Shown one piece after another: positions 50,768-58,587 of a stretch of DNA of 64,000 nucleotides. The stretch comes from Williamsia deligens. GTDB taxonomy: Bacteria; Actinomycetota; Actinomycetes; Mycobacteriales; Mycobacteriaceae. The notes under the pieces were generated by a model. It was not told where the DNA came from and did not search any database. It was given only the letters and a program-made list of their open reading frames with translations. The position numbers and the translations under genes were made by a program. Position 1 is the first letter of the stretch; each line of letters opens with the position of its first letter. The DNA lies in assembly GCF_024171765.1 (NCBI RefSeq), contig NZ_JAMTCI010000001.1:1804557-1868556 (forward strand). The letters run 5' to 3'.

Positions 50768-51562
50768 ATGACCGATCGACCCGACGACGAGCAGTGGCGT
50801 CCGGTCGACCCGCCGACGGAGGGTGCCGGGCCCTACCAGCCCAACCCCTATCCGCAGGGCGGGCCGTACGGCCAGGGGGATCCCTACGGGCAGGGCAATC
50901 CGCCCACACGGGCCTTCGATCCGTACGCGGGTGGTCAGCCGTACCCACAGGAACCCCAGTACGGGGGTGGCCCGGCCTACGGCGGCGGGCAGTACCCGGG
51001 CGGCCCCGGGTACCCGCCGCCGGGCGCGCCCTACGGATACGGTCAGCCGGCACCGGACGGGCCGCCACCGCCCGGGGGTGGTGGCGGCTCGTCGCGGACC
51101 CTGTGGCTGATCGTCGCGATCGTGGCCCTCGTCGTCGTGGTCGCGGTGGTGGCGGGGTACTTCCTCGTCAGCCGGTCGAACGGCGACGACTCGACAGCGG
51201 CCGCGGCATCCACGTCCTCGGTGCCGACCACCGACGACCTGCTGCCCACCCTCGACAACCCGTCCGCCGGTGCTGACACCCCGCAGACCAGCGCCTCGGC
51301 CGCGCCTGGGCAGGTCCTGTACGCGCTCAGCGGCAACGGCCAGGTGCTCGGCGTGACCTACACGGTGGGGACGAGGCTGAAGATCTCTCCCACGTTGATC
51401 TCGCCGCCTTGGTCGGTGGCGGCCACCGTCGACTCGGACCCCTCGCTCACCGCGGTGGTCCTCAGCGGGTCGGTCACGTGCACGATCTCCCGCGACGGGC
51501 AGGTGCTCACCACCGCGACCTCGTCGACAGGTCTCCTCCGCTGTGCGGCGCCTGCGGGCTGA
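50768..51562 (+). CDS. MmpS-like membrane protein with Tyr/Gly/Pro-rich N-terminal arm
   Basis: 264 residues. Residues 1-108 are a cytoplasmic low-complexity arm with PYGQG, PYPQ and YGGG repeats. One transmembrane helix follows (about 111-134), then a Thr/Ser linker (140-180) and an extracytoplasmic beta-domain (183-262). That domain, VLYALSGNGQVLGVTYTVG ... SPPWSVAAT ... SGSVTCTISRDGQV ... LLRCA, has the MmpS features: the YxxxG start, PPW, and two cysteines likely to form a disulfide. MmpS proteins partner MmpL lipid exporters, but no mmpL adjoins it; the neighbour is the FtsX-type ABC exporter. AGGAGG lies 7 nt before the ATG. The stop is 29 nt from a convergent gene. Confidence 0.82.
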   Translation: MTDRPDDEQWRPVDPPTEGAGPYQPNPYPQGGPYGQGDPYGQGNPPTRAFDPYAGGQPYPQEPQYGGGPAYGGGQYPGGPGYPPPGAPYGYGQPAPDGPPPPGGGGGSSRTLWLIVAIVALVVVVAVVAGYFLVSRSNGDDSTAAAASTSSVPTTDDLLPTLDNPSAGADTPQTSASAAPGQVLYALSGNGQVLGVTYTVGTRLKISPTLISPPWSVAATVDSDPSLTAVVLSGSVTCTISRDGQVLTTATSSTGLLRCAAPAG

Positions 51563-51591
51563 TCTGTGGGCGGCTCAGCGGCCGGGCGGCC

Positions 51592-52365
51592 CTAGAAGCG
51601 CGTGTGGGCTCTGTGCCCTGTGGTCGTCGGTGCCACGTGGTCGTGCAGGGTGTGGTCCTGTCCGTAATCCCCGCCGCGAAGCGAGCGGAACCCCAGGGGG
51701 CGCTCTCGACTCGCGCCGGTGATGCGATCGTGCAGCCTCCCCACCTCCGTCTCGACACGGTTCTCGGAGATCGAGTCGGCCTCGGCGATGAGGTGGGTTC
51801 GCAGCGGCGTCATCCCGGTGTAGTGGGCAGTGCCATGCAGAAGTGGCCAGAGGATGTCGTCGATGTCGCCGCTGATCCCTCGATCGCGGAGCGCAGTCTC
51901 CCTGTCACCGGCGGTGACGACCGGGAGGAGGCGTCGTCCGGCCAGGTTCCCGTCCCCGTACTTGCGGACGCGCCCGTTCTCGTCGCGGACACCGAACGCG
52001 AATCCGTTCGTGAAGACGCGGTCGAACCACCCCTTGAGGATCGCGGGCATCCCGTACCACCAGAGGGGGAACTGGACCACGATCAGCTGGGCGCGCATGA
52101 CCCGTTCCTGTTGCGTACGTACTGCATCCGGCGGGGATCCGGAAAGGGTTGCAGCTCGTTGACGATCCGACAGCGTCCTCCCGGACGCAGCGGCGACGTC
52201 CTCGTGAGAGAGGAGGGGATTCCATCCCTCGGCGTACAGGTCGACGACCTCGGTCCGCCAGGATCGGTCGGGGAGTCGGCTGATGACCTCATCCCGCACA
52301 GCCGCGTTGAGGGACGTTGGCATCGGATGCGCGTAGAGCCACAGGATGTGGGAGGGATCGCTCAT
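51592..52365 (-). CDS. Flavodoxin-fold NAD(P)H dehydrogenase (quinone), NQO1/MdaB family
   Basis: 257 residues. The N-terminal strand-loop is ILWLYAHPMPTSLNAAVRDE, as in NQO1 FMN/FAD-binding proteins; LIVVQFPLWWYGMPAILKGWFDRVFTNGFAF is the signature central motif, and PVVTAGDRE the next nucleotide loop. It reduces quinones by two electrons and protects against electrophiles. The C-terminal ~35 residues after DRITGASRE are atypical. ATG 52365 is preferred over upstream in-frame codons that run through the divergent gene. It is divergent from an HxlR regulator, the usual arrangement for redox or electrophile control of such reductases. Confidence 0.9.
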   Translation of the reverse strand: MSDPSHILWLYAHPMPTSLNAAVRDEVISRLPDRSWRTEVVDLYAEGWNPLLSHEDVAAASGRTLSDRQRAATLSGSPPDAVRTQQERVMRAQLIVVQFPLWWYGMPAILKGWFDRVFTNGFAFGVRDENGRVRKYGDGNLAGRRLLPVVTAGDRETALRDRGISGDIDDILWPLLHGTAHYTGMTPLRTHLIAEADSISENRVETEVGRLHDRITGASRERPLGFRSLRGGDYGQDHTLHDHVAPTTTGHRAHTRF

Positions 52366-52453
52366 GGGGCCAACGGTGGTACGCCAGGTCTCGGCCGGCA
52401 AGTACTGACATTCTGGTCGCATACGGACTGTTTCGTAAGTGATGAGGTGAGCG

Positions 52454-52792
52454 ATGCGCAAAGCCGTCGTGTCGGCGATGCAGGTGTGTCCCGTCGAGGT
52501 CGCTGTCGCGGTGGTCGGAGGCTCGTGGAAGCTCACCGTGGTCAAGAACCTGCTGGACGGACCGATGCGGTTCGGCGCACTCGGGCGGGCTGTCGGCCCG
52601 GTCAACCCCCGTGTTCTGACCCGCCAGCTGCGCGAGTTGGAAGCAGACGGCATCGTTCGCCGAGAGGTGTTCGCGGAGGTGCCACCGAGGGTCGAGTACT
52701 CCCTGACGGAGCTCGGCGACACACTGCGCCCGGCCGTCGCATGGCTGAACGAGTGGGGGGCTCGGTACACCGACGGCCGTGAGGCCCTGTAG
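52454..52792 (+). CDS. HxlR family winged-helix regulator
   Basis: 112 residues. CPVEVAVAVVGGSWKLTVVKNLLDGPMRFGAL is the HxlR start with the single N-terminal cysteine that senses electrophiles in YodB/HypR, then VLTRQLRELEADGIVRREVF and VEYSLTELG forming the winged helix. GAGGTG lies 4 nt before the ATG. It is 88 bp from the divergent quinone reductase and is likely its repressor, with the shared region rich in partial TACG/CGTA repeats as possible operator. It converges on the DUF222 gene. Confidence 0.92.
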   Translation: MRKAVVSAMQVCPVEVAVAVVGGSWKLTVVKNLLDGPMRFGALGRAVGPVNPRVLTRQLRELEADGIVRREVFAEVPPRVEYSLTELGDTLRPAVAWLNEWGARYTDGREAL

Positions 52793-52804
52793 CTGCGTCG
52801 GCGC

Positions 52805-54361
52805 TCAGAAGGGCGGTGGGTCGGCGTCCTCGGCGCGTTCGATGGCGCGCAGGTGTGCGGCGCGTTCTGTGTCGCGTCGGTTTGCGAGTGTGGTTCTCGC
52901 GGGGTGGTTCTCGGGTTTTTTGGGTGGTCCGAGGGCGGGGAAGATGTCGACGGCGGTGTAGGCGTTGCCGAGGAACATGTGTCCGGTGGGGGATTCGAAG
53001 AACGCCTCGCCGAGTGGTGTCTGGTAGTCGCGCCACCGTTTGTCGAACGTTTTGGTGCGGTGGTGGAACCGGCACAGTGGTTTCAGGTTGTCCCGGGTCG
53101 TCTGGCCGCCGGAATTTGGATTGTGGTGGTCGAACGGGGTGGTGTGGTCGAGGTCGACGTTCCATGCCGGTGCTGAGCAACCCGGGAAGGTGCAGCAGAG
53201 CTCCGAGCACCGAATCAGCGCGGCCAGCTTCTTCGACGGGACATAGGTCGACGCTGCTGAGGCGGCCGGTGCGGGGTCGTCGCAGCGCAGGAACTCCCGC
53301 TCGGCGTCGGCGAACAGTGCGCGCATGGTGTCGGCGTCGATGATCCCGCGGCCGTCGAGGTATCCGGGGTCGTCATCGTGTCCGAGCAGCGTCGACAGGT
53401 TCGCCACGATGTGAAACATCGGTCGCGCCGGACCCACAGCAGGTGTGCTCGGCTGAGCGGCAGGGGCATCGGTCGGCACGGGGTCGACATCGACATCGGT
53501 GGTGCAGGCATCGCAGCCGCACACGAGGTGATCCACCCCGGCGGCGAGAGCGATCAGCGCGTCGGCGCGCCGTTGCGCCCGGCTCCGTGGGTCGCCGGTG
53601 TGGACCGCACCGGCCATCGCCGACAGGCGGGTGTCGATGGCGGTGGCATCGATGTCGGGAAGTGTGGCGGTGACGCGGGAGGCGCCGGGCTGGAAGCGGT
53701 CGGGACGAATGGTGACGTCGCGGTCAGCGTGGACACGCTCCCGGCGCCGGACCAGTGCGTCGGGGTCGATCATCGCGACGATGCGATCGACCATCGCGAT
53801 CAGCCGGGCTCGTGACAGTGGTGGCCGCTCGAACAGGGCCTGGGCGATGTGGGTGTCGACGATCTTGACCAGCTCGGGATCGACGACGAGTTTCGTGCGA
53901 CCACAGATCAGCAGGAACCCCGCCAGGTCGATACGACCTACCGCCAACGCCTGTGCGGTGAACACCAACCGGTACCGGGCGGTGTCCCCGGCGACGATGT
54001 ACTCCCGCGCTTTCGACGCCGGCACGTTCAGGACGGCACCGACCTCAGCGGTCGCACGCTCCAACCCATCTGGCCCGTATTCGGCTCGGGGGTCGCGTCC
54101 GGCGAGATGGTCCATCCCCGCGGCGAGCAGTTCGTCGAGCGACTCCCGCTGCCCGGAGTCGTGTTCGGCGACCGACACCAGATAGTCCTCGCACCGTTCG
54201 TCGTGGATGAGCGACGCGGCACACAGCATCCGATAGTCGGCTGACGAGGTGATCGCCCGACAATGCGACAGAACCTCCACCAACTCATGAGCGGGGAGCG
54301 CCGAGTCGGCAGCCAACGACGCCACCACACCCGAGGTGTCGAAGGTTGCCGTCTCGCTCAT
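52805..54361 (-). CDS. DUF222 / 13E12-repeat HNH endonuclease-like protein
   Basis: 518 residues. The N-terminal ~330 residues are the helical DUF222 domain found in mycobacterial 13E12-repeat proteins; the C-terminal HNH domain has CSELCCTFPGCSAPAWNVDLDHTTPFDH followed by GGQTTRDNLKPLCRFHHRTK, with the zinc Cys pairs and the catalytic DxDH and H residues all present. The family occurs in many copies in actinobacteria and is suspected to be mobile, but no activity has been shown. ATG 54361 is chosen since a TACAAT -10 box lies 7 nt upstream. The 3' third uses more T/G-rich codons than neighbours, consistent with transfer. Confidence 0.9.
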   Translation of the reverse strand: MSETATFDTSGVVASLAADSALPAHELVEVLSHCRAITSSADYRMLCAASLIHDERCEDYLVSVAEHDSGQRESLDELLAAGMDHLAGRDPRAEYGPDGLERATAEVGAVLNVPASKAREYIVAGDTARYRLVFTAQALAVGRIDLAGFLLICGRTKLVVDPELVKIVDTHIAQALFERPPLSRARLIAMVDRIVAMIDPDALVRRRERVHADRDVTIRPDRFQPGASRVTATLPDIDATAIDTRLSAMAGAVHTGDPRSRAQRRADALIALAAGVDHLVCGCDACTTDVDVDPVPTDAPAAQPSTPAVGPARPMFHIVANLSTLLGHDDDPGYLDGRGIIDADTMRALFADAEREFLRCDDPAPAASAASTYVPSKKLAALIRCSELCCTFPGCSAPAWNVDLDHTTPFDHHNPNSGGQTTRDNLKPLCRFHHRTKTFDKRWRDYQTPLGEAFFESPTGHMFLGNAYTAVDIFPALGPPKKPENHPARTTLANRRDTERAAHLRAIERAEDADPPPF

Positions 54362-54368
54362 GTGTTCG

Positions 54369-54374
54369 ATTGTA
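54369..54374 (-). promoter_or_regulatory. -10 box of the DUF222 HNH gene (TACAAT)
   Basis: TACAAT on the minus strand is close to the general bacterial consensus TATAAT and ends 7 nt before ATG 54361, predicting a leaderless transcript. Confidence 0.6.
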
Positions 54375-54436
54375 CGGTCGCCCACCGACAAGACCCATAC
54401 GCGCCGCCCCGCCTGTGGACAACTCGTCTGTCGGAG

Positions 54437-55201
54437 TCAGCGGGACTTGCGGAACACCAGAACCAGGTTGCTGCCCAACAGTTCTCGCAGAATCGGCACG
54501 CGCATGACCCGCCACATCCACGACGGGAGATAGCGGGGGAAGGCGCCGACGAGGACGGCCGTCGACGGGGGAACGGTCGCGGCCCACCGCAGTCCGTCGG
54601 CCGCGGTCACGCGAAAGAGACTGGTGCCGAACAGGTTCTTCGGTGGGTGTCCGTGACGCCGCGTGTAGAGGCGGGCGGCACGGTGACCACCCAGGTAGTG
54701 CGTCAGGCCCATCTCGTGCCCGCCGAAGGGTCCGTACCAGAGCGTGTAACTGATGACCGTCGTGCCGCCCGGGCGGGTCACCCGCAGCATCTCGGCGCAC
54801 ATCCGCCACGGATCTGCCACGTGCTCGACCACGTTCGACGAGAACACGACATCGAAGGACTCGTCGGCGAACGGGAGCGCCATCCCCGACGCGCGCACCG
54901 TGGCGCGGTGGGGGAGCCCGGCCGCGTGCAGCTCGGCGGGGTCCGGCTCGGCGGACACGTAGCGCGCGCCGCGGGACGCGAACCCCTCAGCGAAGTAGCC
55001 GGGGCCACCGCCGACGTCGAGGACACCCGCACCCGACAGGCCGTCGGGGTGCAGGTCGTCGATGAGCTCGACGGAGTCGCGGGCCAGTGCGGAGTAGAAG
55101 CGGTCGGGGTCGGGCTGTTCGTAGCGGAAGTCGTTCAGCAGGCCCGCGGCGCGCCGCAGCGTGGCCCGGCGGGCCAGTCGCGCGAGTCCGGGGGCAACCA
55201 C
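54437..55201 (-). CDS. Class I SAM-dependent methyltransferase, Rv0224c-like
   Basis: 254 residues, the same length as I recall for Rv0224c. The SAM-binding motif I is GVLDVGGGPGYFAEGF, motif II VSAEPDP, and VVFSSNVVEHVADPWRMCAEM with LRVTRPGGTTVISYTLW are motifs III-IV of the UbiE/Methyltransf_11 class. The C-terminal third (GLTHYLGGHRAARLYTRRHG) likely binds the substrate. It is divergent from the glycosyltransferase with start codons 25 bp apart and overlapping -10 boxes; the GTG at 55201 follows TAGGGT by 7 nt, whereas a GTG at 55210 would lie inside that box. It probably methylates an envelope glycolipid or glycan together with the neighbouring glycosyltransferase. Confidence 0.88.
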   Translation of the reverse strand: MVAPGLARLARRATLRRAAGLLNDFRYEQPDPDRFYSALARDSVELIDDLHPDGLSGAGVLDVGGGPGYFAEGFASRGARYVSAEPDPAELHAAGLPHRATVRASGMALPFADESFDVVFSSNVVEHVADPWRMCAEMLRVTRPGGTTVISYTLWYGPFGGHEMGLTHYLGGHRAARLYTRRHGHPPKNLFGTSLFRVTAADGLRWAATVPPSTAVLVGAFPRYLPSWMWRVMRVPILRELLGSNLVLVFRKSR

Positions 55202-55208
55202 ACGCCAC

Positions 55209-55218
55209 ACCCTAGAGT
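55209..55218. promoter_or_regulatory. Bidirectional promoter with overlapping -10 boxes
   Basis: The 10-bp sequence ACCCTAGAGT holds TAGGGT on the minus strand (55214-55209) and TAGAGT on the plus strand (55213-55218), sharing the TA at 55213-55214. Each ends exactly 7 nt before the GTG of its gene (55201 on minus, 55226 on plus), so both transcripts are predicted to be leaderless and to start 25 bp apart. Polymerase can occupy only one direction at a time. Confidence 0.75.
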
Positions 55219-55225
55219 GGGCGGC

Positions 55226-56434
55226 GTGTCGCCCGAACCCACCGTCCGCGAGGTGCTGCTGCTGTGCTGGCGAGACACCGGACACCCGCAGGGCGGCGGC
55301 AGCGAGCGCTACCTGGAACGCGTCGGTTCCGAGCTGGCGAGCCGCGGGATCCGGGTCACCCTCCGGACCGCCGGGTACCGGGGGGCCGCCCGCGACGAGG
55401 TCCGTGACGGTGTCCGCATCTCCCGCGGGGGCGGACGGCTCAGCGTGTACCCGCGGGCGCTCGTGGCCATCGCGTCCGGACGCCTCGGCCTCGGTCCGCT
55501 GAAAGGCATCCGACCCGACGTCGTCGTCGACACCCAGAACGGCATCCCGTTCTTCGCGCGGCTCGCCACCCGCGCGCCGGTCGTCGTCCTCGTCCACCAC
55601 TGTCACAAGGCGCAGTGGCCGGTCGCCGGACGCGCGCTCGGGACCGTCGGCTGGTTCATCGAGTCGTGGCTGTCACCCCGCGTGCACCGTCGTCACCAGT
55701 ACCTGACGGTGTCCGAGCCGTCCGCGGCCGATCTTCTCCTGCTCGGCGTCGACCGTGCTCGCGTCGCCGTGGTGCGCGCGGGTGCCGACGACATCCCCGC
55801 CGAGGTGCGCGGCCACGTCGCGACCCCCGGACACCGCCTCTGTGTGGTGTCGCGACTGGTGCCGCACAAGCAGATCGAGGACGCGCTCGCCGCTGTCGCC
55901 CGACTGCGTGTCGCGATGCCCGACGTCCACCTCGACATCGTCGGCGACGGATGGTGGGCGCCGCGTCTGCGGGCCGTCGCGACCGAGCTCGGGGTGGGCG
56001 ACCACGTCACGTTCCACGGCCACGTCGACGAGCTGACCAAGCACCGGATCCTGTCGGGCGCGCACGTGCACCTGATGCCGTCGCGGACCGAAGGGTGGGG
56101 TCTCGCGGTGATCGAGGCCGCGCAGCACGGCGTCCCCACCATCGGTTATCGCTCGTCGCGCGGTCTCACCGACTCGGTCGTCGACGGCGTCACCGGGCTC
56201 CTCGTCGACACCCCAGACGACCTCGCGGCCGCTGCGGGCGACCTGCTCACCGATCGCGCGCGGCGCGAGGACCTCGGCGCCGCGGGACGTGACCGTGTCG
56301 CCGACTACTCCTGGCCCGCGACAGCCGACGCCGTGCTGTCGGTGCTGGGCGCGGCCGCGTCCGGCAGGAGGATCGCGGGTCCCGTCGAGAGGGAGAAGCT
56401 CGGCACGTCGGCCAGCGACAGCGTCGCCTCGTAG
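55226..56434 (+). CDS. GT4-family glycosyltransferase, Rv0225-like
   Basis: 402 residues, GT-B fold. The N-terminal domain has LLCWRDTGHPQGGGSERYL, the acceptor-binding glycine loop; the C-terminal domain has HRLCVVSRLVPHKQIEDALAA, DIVGDGWWAPRLRAVA and SRTEGWGLAVIEAAQHGVPTIGY, whose EGWGLxxxEA is the nucleotide-sugar-binding signature of retaining GT4 enzymes. It should add a sugar, possibly mannose or glucose, to an envelope glycan on the cytoplasmic face. The GTG at 55226 is fixed by the TAGAGT -10. The last 130 nt overlap the 3' end of the convergent NTF2-like gene. Neighbours are as in Rv0224c-Rv0226c. Confidence 0.9.
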   Translation: MSPEPTVREVLLLCWRDTGHPQGGGSERYLERVGSELASRGIRVTLRTAGYRGAARDEVRDGVRISRGGGRLSVYPRALVAIASGRLGLGPLKGIRPDVVVDTQNGIPFFARLATRAPVVVLVHHCHKAQWPVAGRALGTVGWFIESWLSPRVHRRHQYLTVSEPSAADLLLLGVDRARVAVVRAGADDIPAEVRGHVATPGHRLCVVSRLVPHKQIEDALAAVARLRVAMPDVHLDIVGDGWWAPRLRAVATELGVGDHVTFHGHVDELTKHRILSGAHVHLMPSRTEGWGLAVIEAAQHGVPTIGYRSSRGLTDSVVDGVTGLLVDTPDDLAAAAGDLLTDRARREDLGAAGRDRVADYSWPATADAVLSVLGAAASGRRIAGPVEREKLGTSASDSVAS

Positions 56435-56841
56435 GTGCGCTGATAGCCGGTCCGGCAGATCCGCCACCCGTCGGCGGTGCGACGGTAGGTGTCGTCGTAG
56501 AAGGCGGCCCCGAACAGCATGAAGTTCAGGCTCGCCGCGATCACCCGGTCCTGCAGGTACCAGCGGCCCGTCGCGGTGTCACCGTCGACGTCGATCTCCG
56601 GGTGGCCGGCGTGGTGCTCGGTGATGATCACGTCCGACCCCAGCGACGACCGCATGAACTCGACGAGAGCGTCGCGGTCGGCGAACTCGAGCTGCGCCCC
56701 GTAGTTGCCGGTGACGTCCGGGGTCAGGGTGTCGGCGAACTCGTCCCACCGCTTGGTGTCCAACGTCCGCAGGTAGCGGTACTTCAACCGCGTGATGGCG
56801 GCGACGTCGTCGGCGGGGGTCGGGAGGTCAGCGTCGGGCAT
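56305..56841 (-). CDS. NTF2/SnoaL-like domain protein
   Basis: 178 residues: DVAAITRLKYRYLRTLDTKRWDEFADTLTPDV is the classic SnoaL-like N-terminal helix pair, then ITEHHAGHPEIDVDGDTATGRWYLQDRV and FYDDTYRRTADGWRICRTGYQRTYE form the curved sheet. Such proteins may be polyketide cyclase-like or dehydratase-like enzymes; here the His and Arg positions resemble small actinobacterial hydratases but no reaction can be named. The ATG overlaps the end of the upstream membrane gene by 14 nt. The 3' 130 nt overlap the glycosyltransferase gene on the other strand, so one of the two C-termini may in fact be non-conserved extension. Confidence 0.85.
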   Translation of the reverse strand: MPDADLPTPADDVAAITRLKYRYLRTLDTKRWDEFADTLTPDVTGNYGAQLEFADRDALVEFMRSSLGSDVIITEHHAGHPEIDVDGDTATGRWYLQDRVIAASLNFMLFGAAFYDDTYRRTADGWRICRTGYQRTYEATLSLADVPSFSLSTGPAILLPDAAAPSTDSTASAVAGQE

Positions 56842-58549
56842 CTCGCCATTGGACCAGCCGACGCCGTGCCCCCGCGGCGATTCCGGCGGCGATCGTGGCG
56901 ACCCAGACCAGGTGCGCGGCCCAGGACAGCGATCGCGACACGGTGCTCGCGCGCACGACGATCGGATCAGGGACGCGCAGCAGCGCCAGGTCGACGCCGT
57001 CGTGGACGCACCGGAGTCCGCTCACCGTCACGGCACCGCACCGAGCGGCTTGCGCGGGCTCCTCGACGAGCACCCACCCCACGCCGAGCCGGGCGAGGTC
57101 GGCTGCGGTACCGCCGTCGGCGACGACGCGATCCGCGAGAGCCGCCCGCGATCCGGGATCCGGCGCATCCACGGTCCGACCGTCGACGATCAACGACCCA
57201 CCCGCCAGCACCGGGACCCGCAGCAGCCGTGCCGCCGGGTCCAGGGACACCGCGCCGCCGGTGAACGCGTACCTCCTGTTGGTGCCCGCCGGGACGGTGA
57301 CCACGTCTCCCGACCCCGCCGGGATCTCCTCGGCGACGACGCGCCAGTCCTGCGGGTAGTCGACGGTGCGGACCGCCCCGCCGACGCCCCACGCCAAGTC
57401 GGGCAGCGGGGCCACGACGAGCAGGACCGCGACGCCCGCCGCCGCGCCACGCGGGATCCAGCGACCGACCAGCTGCACCGCAGCCGCGGCGGCCACCGCG
57501 TAGACGGGGACGGCGAGTGCGACGAACTTCCCGGTGTCGCGGAGCAGCCCGGCACCGGGGACCACATCGACGACACCGCCGAGCGCCGATCGGCCGGGGC
57601 CCGTCGCAGCGAGCGCGCACAGCACCAGCGTGACCACGGCGACCACCGACAACTCGACGATCAGCGGTGTCCGCCGACGACGCCACAGCACCGGGATCCC
57701 GACGGCGACGACCAGCAGCAGGCACGCGGTGGCCACGCCCGCCCAGCCGATCGTGCGGCTGCCGGGCACGGCGTCGGCGTTCCAGATCCCGGCCAGCCCG
57801 GCCAGGGACCCGAGCGTGCCCAGCCCGGGCTCGCCGCGGGCGGCGAACACCGCGACCGCGCCGGGATCGGAGGTGGTCGACGCCCCCGCCAGGATCGATG
57901 CCGTCACCCACGGCAGGTTCGCGACAGCAACGGCTGCGGCCGCGGACGCCGTCGGGCGGATCCGCCGCCGCGCGACGGTCGGTACGACGACCACCGCGAC
58001 TACCAGCACGGCTGCCATCAGGCCACCGGTCGGTGTCAGCGCCGCGGCCGCGCACCAGCCGGCCAGGCGCAGCCACGACGCCACCCCGCCGGTCTCGCGA
58101 CAGTCCAGACAGGCCAGGGCGATCCAACTCAATGCACCGAGGCCGAGCAGCAGACTCCACTGCCCCTGCAGCAGCCGCTCGGCGACGAAGGGATTCCACA
58201 CCGCGACCGCCACCGCCGCGATCGCACCGGGCGTCCCCGCAGCGGGGAGGAGTCGCTGCGCGAGCCGACCGGCACCGGCGCCGGTCAGGACGAGTGCGAG
58301 CGTCGTCAGTGCCACCACGACGAGCCCGCCGTCGACGACGTGCGACAGGACGGCGACCGCCCAGTCCTGCGGCACCGCGCGGGCGGGGAGGTCGCCGAGG
58401 CCCAGGGCGGTGTCGGTCACGTGGCCGCGCGGCGTCGAGACGGCGTCGCGGTAGAGGAGGTACCCGCCCGACCACAGCGGCGCCACGATCAGCGCGGACA
58501 GGGCCCCCGACGCCGCCCATATCGCCCCGCCGGCGCCCCTGCGGCCCAT
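56828..58549 (-). CDS. Large polytopic membrane protein, Rv0226c-like
   Basis: 573 residues (Rv0226c 576, from memory). About 11-12 transmembrane helices span residues 10-430, with a conserved WNPFVAERLLQGQWSLLLGLG, and an extracytoplasmic C-terminal part (DYPQDWRVVAEEI ... DPAARLLRVPVLAGGSLIVDG) before a last helix. The plan, many helices with an extracellular C-terminal domain, resembles GT-C-like integral membrane glycosyltransferases, but I see no certain catalytic acid motif. ATG 58549 follows TAGGGT by 8 nt; an upstream frame from 58732 is only low-complexity Arg/Pro. It is co-transcribed with the NTF2-like gene and divergent from the flippase by 38 bp. Confidence 0.82.
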   Translation of the reverse strand: MGRRGAGGAIWAASGALSALIVAPLWSGGYLLYRDAVSTPRGHVTDTALGLGDLPARAVPQDWAVAVLSHVVDGGLVVVALTTLALVLTGAGAGRLAQRLLPAAGTPGAIAAVAVAVWNPFVAERLLQGQWSLLLGLGALSWIALACLDCRETGGVASWLRLAGWCAAAALTPTGGLMAAVLVVAVVVVPTVARRRIRPTASAAAAVAVANLPWVTASILAGASTTSDPGAVAVFAARGEPGLGTLGSLAGLAGIWNADAVPGSRTIGWAGVATACLLLVVAVGIPVLWRRRRTPLIVELSVVAVVTLVLCALAATGPGRSALGGVVDVVPGAGLLRDTGKFVALAVPVYAVAAAAAVQLVGRWIPRGAAAGVAVLLVVAPLPDLAWGVGGAVRTVDYPQDWRVVAEEIPAGSGDVVTVPAGTNRRYAFTGGAVSLDPAARLLRVPVLAGGSLIVDGRTVDAPDPGSRAALADRVVADGGTAADLARLGVGWVLVEEPAQAARCGAVTVSGLRCVHDGVDLALLRVPDPIVVRASTVSRSLSWAAHLVWVATIAAGIAAGARRRLVQWRDARR

Positions 58550-58557
58550 GGTCGGCG

Positions 58558-58563
58558 ACCCTA
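58558..58563 (-). promoter_or_regulatory. -10 box of the Rv0226c-like gene (TAGGGT)
   Basis: TAGGGT on the minus strand, 8 nt before ATG 58549; predicted leaderless start. No equally clear -10 is seen for the divergent flippase gene. Confidence 0.55.
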
Positions 58564-58587
58564 GCGCGACCTGGGAGACTCGACGCC

